Assembly (NCBI RefSeq): GCF_000380485.1
Contig: NZ_AQYG01000041.1
Coordinates: forward strand, 81,921 to 145,920
Reading direction: 5' to 3'
From: Jongsikchunia kroppenstedtii DSM 45133
Lineage (GTDB): Bacteria; Actinomycetota; Actinomycetes; Mycobacteriales; Mycobacteriaceae
DNA length: 64,000 bases
This document shows, in pieces, positions 61,943 to 64,000 of this stretch. How positions within the stretch are numbered: position 1 is the first letter of the stretch; every line of letters begins with the position of its first letter. The notes under the pieces are model-generated. The model was not told the DNA's origin, made no database searches, and was given only the letters and a program-made list of their open reading frames with translations. The translations under genes and the position numbers were made by a program.

Positions 61943-62935
61943 ATGGACGATCGCCCCGATCCAGCCACCGTCGCCGCCCACGAGCTCGACCCCGACAAGC
62001 TGCTGAGCCAGCTCAACGGCTGCACCGGGGCCCCGCAATACTCCCGCAACGACGCCACCGCGATGGTGGGCATCGACCCCGAGCGATCCGAGCGCGTCTG
62101 GAGCGCATTCGGCTTCTCGCACAACGACCCGGACGCCAAAGTCCTCACCGACGACGACGTGCAGGCGCTCGCACTGATGTCGATGATCGACAACTCCCAG
62201 CCCGAGCGCATGGCGCTGGAGGTCGCGATGGCGCGATCGATCGGCCAGACCATGTCGCGACTGGCCGACTGGGAAGCCTCCCAATTCGCCGAGGTACTCA
62301 GCGATCCGAACGTAGACGTATCGATGTCCCAGATCGTCACCGCGATCGAGCGCATCCATAGCCTGATCTGGCGGCGTCATTTTGCAGCCGCCATCACCAG
62401 TCTCGCCGCGACGGTCGACCCCGACCATCGAACGCAGTCGATCGGGTTCGCCGACCTGGTCGGGTACACCAGCCTGTCGCGTCGCGTCGGGCTCGCCGAG
62501 CTCAGCGATCTACTGGAAACCTTTGAGACCCATGCGCATCGGGCGATCGTGCAGGCCGGCGGAACCGTGGTGAAGACGATCGGCGACGAGATCATGTACT
62601 CCGCGGAGACTGCGAACACGGCCGCCGAAATCGCCATGCAGCTGCAGCAGATCCCCGACCAGCACGACCTGCCGCAGCTGCGCGGCGGCGTGGCGACCGG
62701 CAAGGTGCTGTCGCGATTCGGCGACGTGTTCGGCGAGCCGGTCAACATCGCCGCGCGGCTCACCGGCTCGGCGCGGCCCGGAACCGTGCTGGTCGACAAG
62801 GCCTGCGCCGATGCCATCACCGACCCTCGCTTCAAGCTGCGCTCGATCCCGCCGCTCAGCGTCCGCGGGTACCGCCGACTGTCGGCGCGGGTGCTCAGCT
62901 ATGCCCGGTCCCCGGAACTGGAAGGCTCTAAGTAA
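61943..62935 (+). CDS. Class III adenylate cyclase with N-terminal regulatory domain (Rv1264-like)
   Basis: A 330-residue soluble cyclase. The N-terminal ~150 residues match the adenylate-cyclase regulatory domain of pH-sensing mycobacterial Rv1264 ('TAMVGIDPERSERVWSAFGF', 'DVQALALMSMI', 'ALEVAMARSIGQTMSRLADWEASQFAE' in part). The catalytic domain has both metal Asp ('IGFADLVGYTSLSRR' and 'VVKTIGDEIMY') and 'GEPVNIAARLTGSARPG' with the transition-state Arg. Makes cAMP. ATG 61943, 4 bp after the double TetR stop, so the two are probably one transcript, linking cAMP signalling and fatty-acid oxidation control. Confidence 0.9.
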   Translation: MDDRPDPATVAAHELDPDKLLSQLNGCTGAPQYSRNDATAMVGIDPERSERVWSAFGFSHNDPDAKVLTDDDVQALALMSMIDNSQPERMALEVAMARSIGQTMSRLADWEASQFAEVLSDPNVDVSMSQIVTAIERIHSLIWRRHFAAAITSLAATVDPDHRTQSIGFADLVGYTSLSRRVGLAELSDLLETFETHAHRAIVQAGGTVVKTIGDEIMYSAETANTAAEIAMQLQQIPDQHDLPQLRGGVATGKVLSRFGDVFGEPVNIAARLTGSARPGTVLVDKACADAITDPRFKLRSIPPLSVRGYRRLSARVLSYARSPELEGSK

Positions 62936-62942
62936 TTACCGA

Positions 62943-63560
62943 CTATCGCGGCTGCGGATATGGGATCTGATTCGCGATCGCGTCGCGCATGTCGGTCACG
63001 ATCTTCGGTTCCGGGCCGCCGGAGCTGAATACATTGTCGTCGAGGGGCCGGTCGCCGAAGTTCGGCACCAGCGTGTACCAGTTCTCGGCCGGAAGATACT
63101 TGGTGGCGAACAGGTAATGCTTCCCGGTCACCAACGGTTCGTCGCCGTTGACCACCACGAGAGCTCTCCGCACGTTGTCGTGCCCGCCCTGTTGGTTCAC
63201 CGTTATCATTTCTCGCGCATCGCCTTTCAGTGAATCCACTACCTGGACTCGGTACTGGGTCTCCGGAAGCGACCCCAGTGACTTGTCGTCGATCTGGATG
63301 AGCACTCGGCCGACGAATATCGCATCAGTCGCCCCGGCAAGGTTCCGCATATCACTCATATCGATCGGAAAGTCAGCTGTCGCGGGGACCGTGGAGACCG
63401 TCGGACTGCCCATGGATTCATCAGTGGCGACACCCCTCTCCCAATACGCCGACCCGGCGGCAACCGACGTGGGAGCAGCTGCACCATCGCGCCCGGACTG
63501 CGAACACCCGGCTACGAGCAAGATCGCCATCATCGGCGTCAGCGCGGCGAATCGACGCAT
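62943..63560 (-). CDS. Lipoprotein of unknown function
   Basis: A 205-residue protein with a lipoprotein signal (MRRFAALTPMMAILLVAGC, lipobox LVAGC) and a mature domain with 'IFVGRVLIQIDDKS', 'QYRVQVVDSLKGDAREMITVNQQGG' (in parts) and 'GKHYLFATKYLPAENWY', which looks like a beta-rich single domain. I do not recognise a named family. ATG at 63560; convergent with the cyclase, 7 bp between stops. The codon use seems slightly less GC-biased than that of its neighbours. Confidence 0.78.
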   Translation of the reverse strand: MRRFAALTPMMAILLVAGCSQSGRDGAAAPTSVAAGSAYWERGVATDESMGSPTVSTVPATADFPIDMSDMRNLAGATDAIFVGRVLIQIDDKSLGSLPETQYRVQVVDSLKGDAREMITVNQQGGHDNVRRALVVVNGDEPLVTGKHYLFATKYLPAENWYTLVPNFGDRPLDDNVFSSGGPEPKIVTDMRDAIANQIPYPQPR

Positions 63561-63669
63561 ACGACGTCCTCGATTTCAGTTCGTCAGCGATCTCTGGAGA
63601 ATACTTAGCGCATCTACGCGTATGTCCGTTATGCCGATAATCACGGATCTCTTTCAACCCGGCCGACTA

Positions 63670-64000
63670 GGGCGTGTCTCCTAATGATTGGGTGATCGGT
63701 CGCTGATGATCGGTGGATGAGTTCTAGGTGTGAGTCGCTCAGTGATGCGCAGTGGGAGCGGATCGAGCCGTTGTTGCCGTCAAACGTTGGGCGGCAAGGG
63801 CGTCCGTTCTGCAACAACCGGCAGGTTGTCGAAGCGATCATCTATCGATACCGGACCGGGATTCCGTGGCGTGACCTGCCGTCGGAGGTGTTCGGGCCAT
63901 GGCAGACGGTGTGGAAACGGCACCGCCGTTACGCCGAGGACGGCACCTGGGACATCGTTCTTGCCGAGGTACTGGCCGATGCTGACGCGGCCGGGAAGAT
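63670..64000 (+). mobile_element. IS5-family insertion sequence, left end
   Basis: Begins after CTAG (63667-63670) with GGCGTGTCTCCTAA, a left-end form usual in IS5-family (IS427/IS1031-like) elements, 48 bp before the transposase start. The element runs out of the window, so its right end and target duplication cannot be checked. The exact left boundary is uncertain by a few bases. Confidence 0.75.
63717..64000 (+). CDS. IS5-family transposase, N-terminal part
   Basis: 94 residues from ATG 63717 to the window edge, without a stop. 'LSDAQWERIEPLLP' and 'VVEAIIYRYRTGIPWRDLPSEVFGPWQTVWKRHRRYAEDGTWD' (in parts) are the DUF4096 N-terminal domain of IS5-family transposases. The DDE catalytic domain would follow beyond the window, perhaps in a second frame as in IS427 members. 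Confidence 0.92.
   Translation, partial: MSSRCESLSDAQWERIEPLLPSNVGRQGRPFCNNRQVVEAIIYRYRTGIPWRDLPSEVFGPWQTVWKRHRRYAEDGTWDIVLAEVLADADAAGK

Noticed and set aside
1..64000. tRNA, rRNA, CRISPR array, prophage
   Set aside because: No cloverleaf-like intergenic sequence, no evenly spaced repeats and no phage structural genes were seen; only a partial IS5 element at the right edge is clearly mobile.

Overview
The window (64 kb, very GC-rich, overlapping stop/start codons in many operons) comes from a mycolic-acid-bearing actinobacterium of the order Mycobacteriales. Markers of that cell envelope are AftD (arabinan synthesis), MmpL3 (trehalose monomycolate export), a DUF3068 protein and a Zmp1-type M13 peptidase. 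Gene order resembles the Mycobacterium tuberculosis Rv0198c-Rv0236c neighbourhood but is interrupted by extra blocks. Gordonia or a close relative is the most likely source; this is inference from gene content, with no rRNA in the window.

Layout. 1-12 kb: envelope glycan block: 3' end of aftD, a membrane acyltransferase, DUF3068 protein, a MOP-type flippase, a large membrane protein, a GT4 glycosyltransferase and a methyltransferase, with an AbiEi/DUF559 gene inserted between two copies of a 75-bp palindromic repeat. 12-21.9 kb: accessory genes: DUF4389 protein, HxlR regulator divergent from a reductase, a MacB-like ABC exporter pair, a quinone oxidoreductase / acetoacetate-decarboxylase-like / DJ-1 series with a perfect 18-bp-arm palindrome, and a TetR regulator. 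21.9-25.7 kb: iron uptake operon (siderophore-interacting reductase, two FecCD permeases, ATPase) behind an IdeR/DtxR box. 25.7-33.9 kb: GTP-dependent PEP carboxykinase, two P-loop proteins with degenerate Walker A motifs, a 1.9-kb insertion with a duplicated leader sequence, a 5'-truncated phospholipase and a secreted protein, then trmB and a NYN-domain gene. 34-45 kb: mmpL3, AI-2E transporter, LPG-synthase-like flippase, DUF3054, a penicillin-binding-protein-like lipoprotein with lost catalytic motifs, pirin, and the M13 peptidase.

45-57 kb: EamA exporter with divergent LysR; a CsoR/CstR-type repressor and DUF302 gene divergent from an MMPL transporter across two G-tract operators; an R2-like ligand-binding oxidase; a C-C-bond hydrolase-like enzyme; a glutamine-type ABC importer with fused binding protein and permease; two tandem SGNH hydrolases; DoxX. 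57-64 kb: fadB-fadA beta-oxidation operon divergent from a TetR protein with two DNA-binding domains, which is followed after 4 bp by an adenylate cyclase; then a lipoprotein and the left end of an IS5-family element cut by the window edge.

Most interesting: the CstR-like/DUF302/MMPL divergon, the double-TetR plus cyclase arrangement beside fadAB, three different families of short dispersed repeats, and the catalytically degenerate PBP-like lipoprotein. I found no tRNA, rRNA or CRISPR array.
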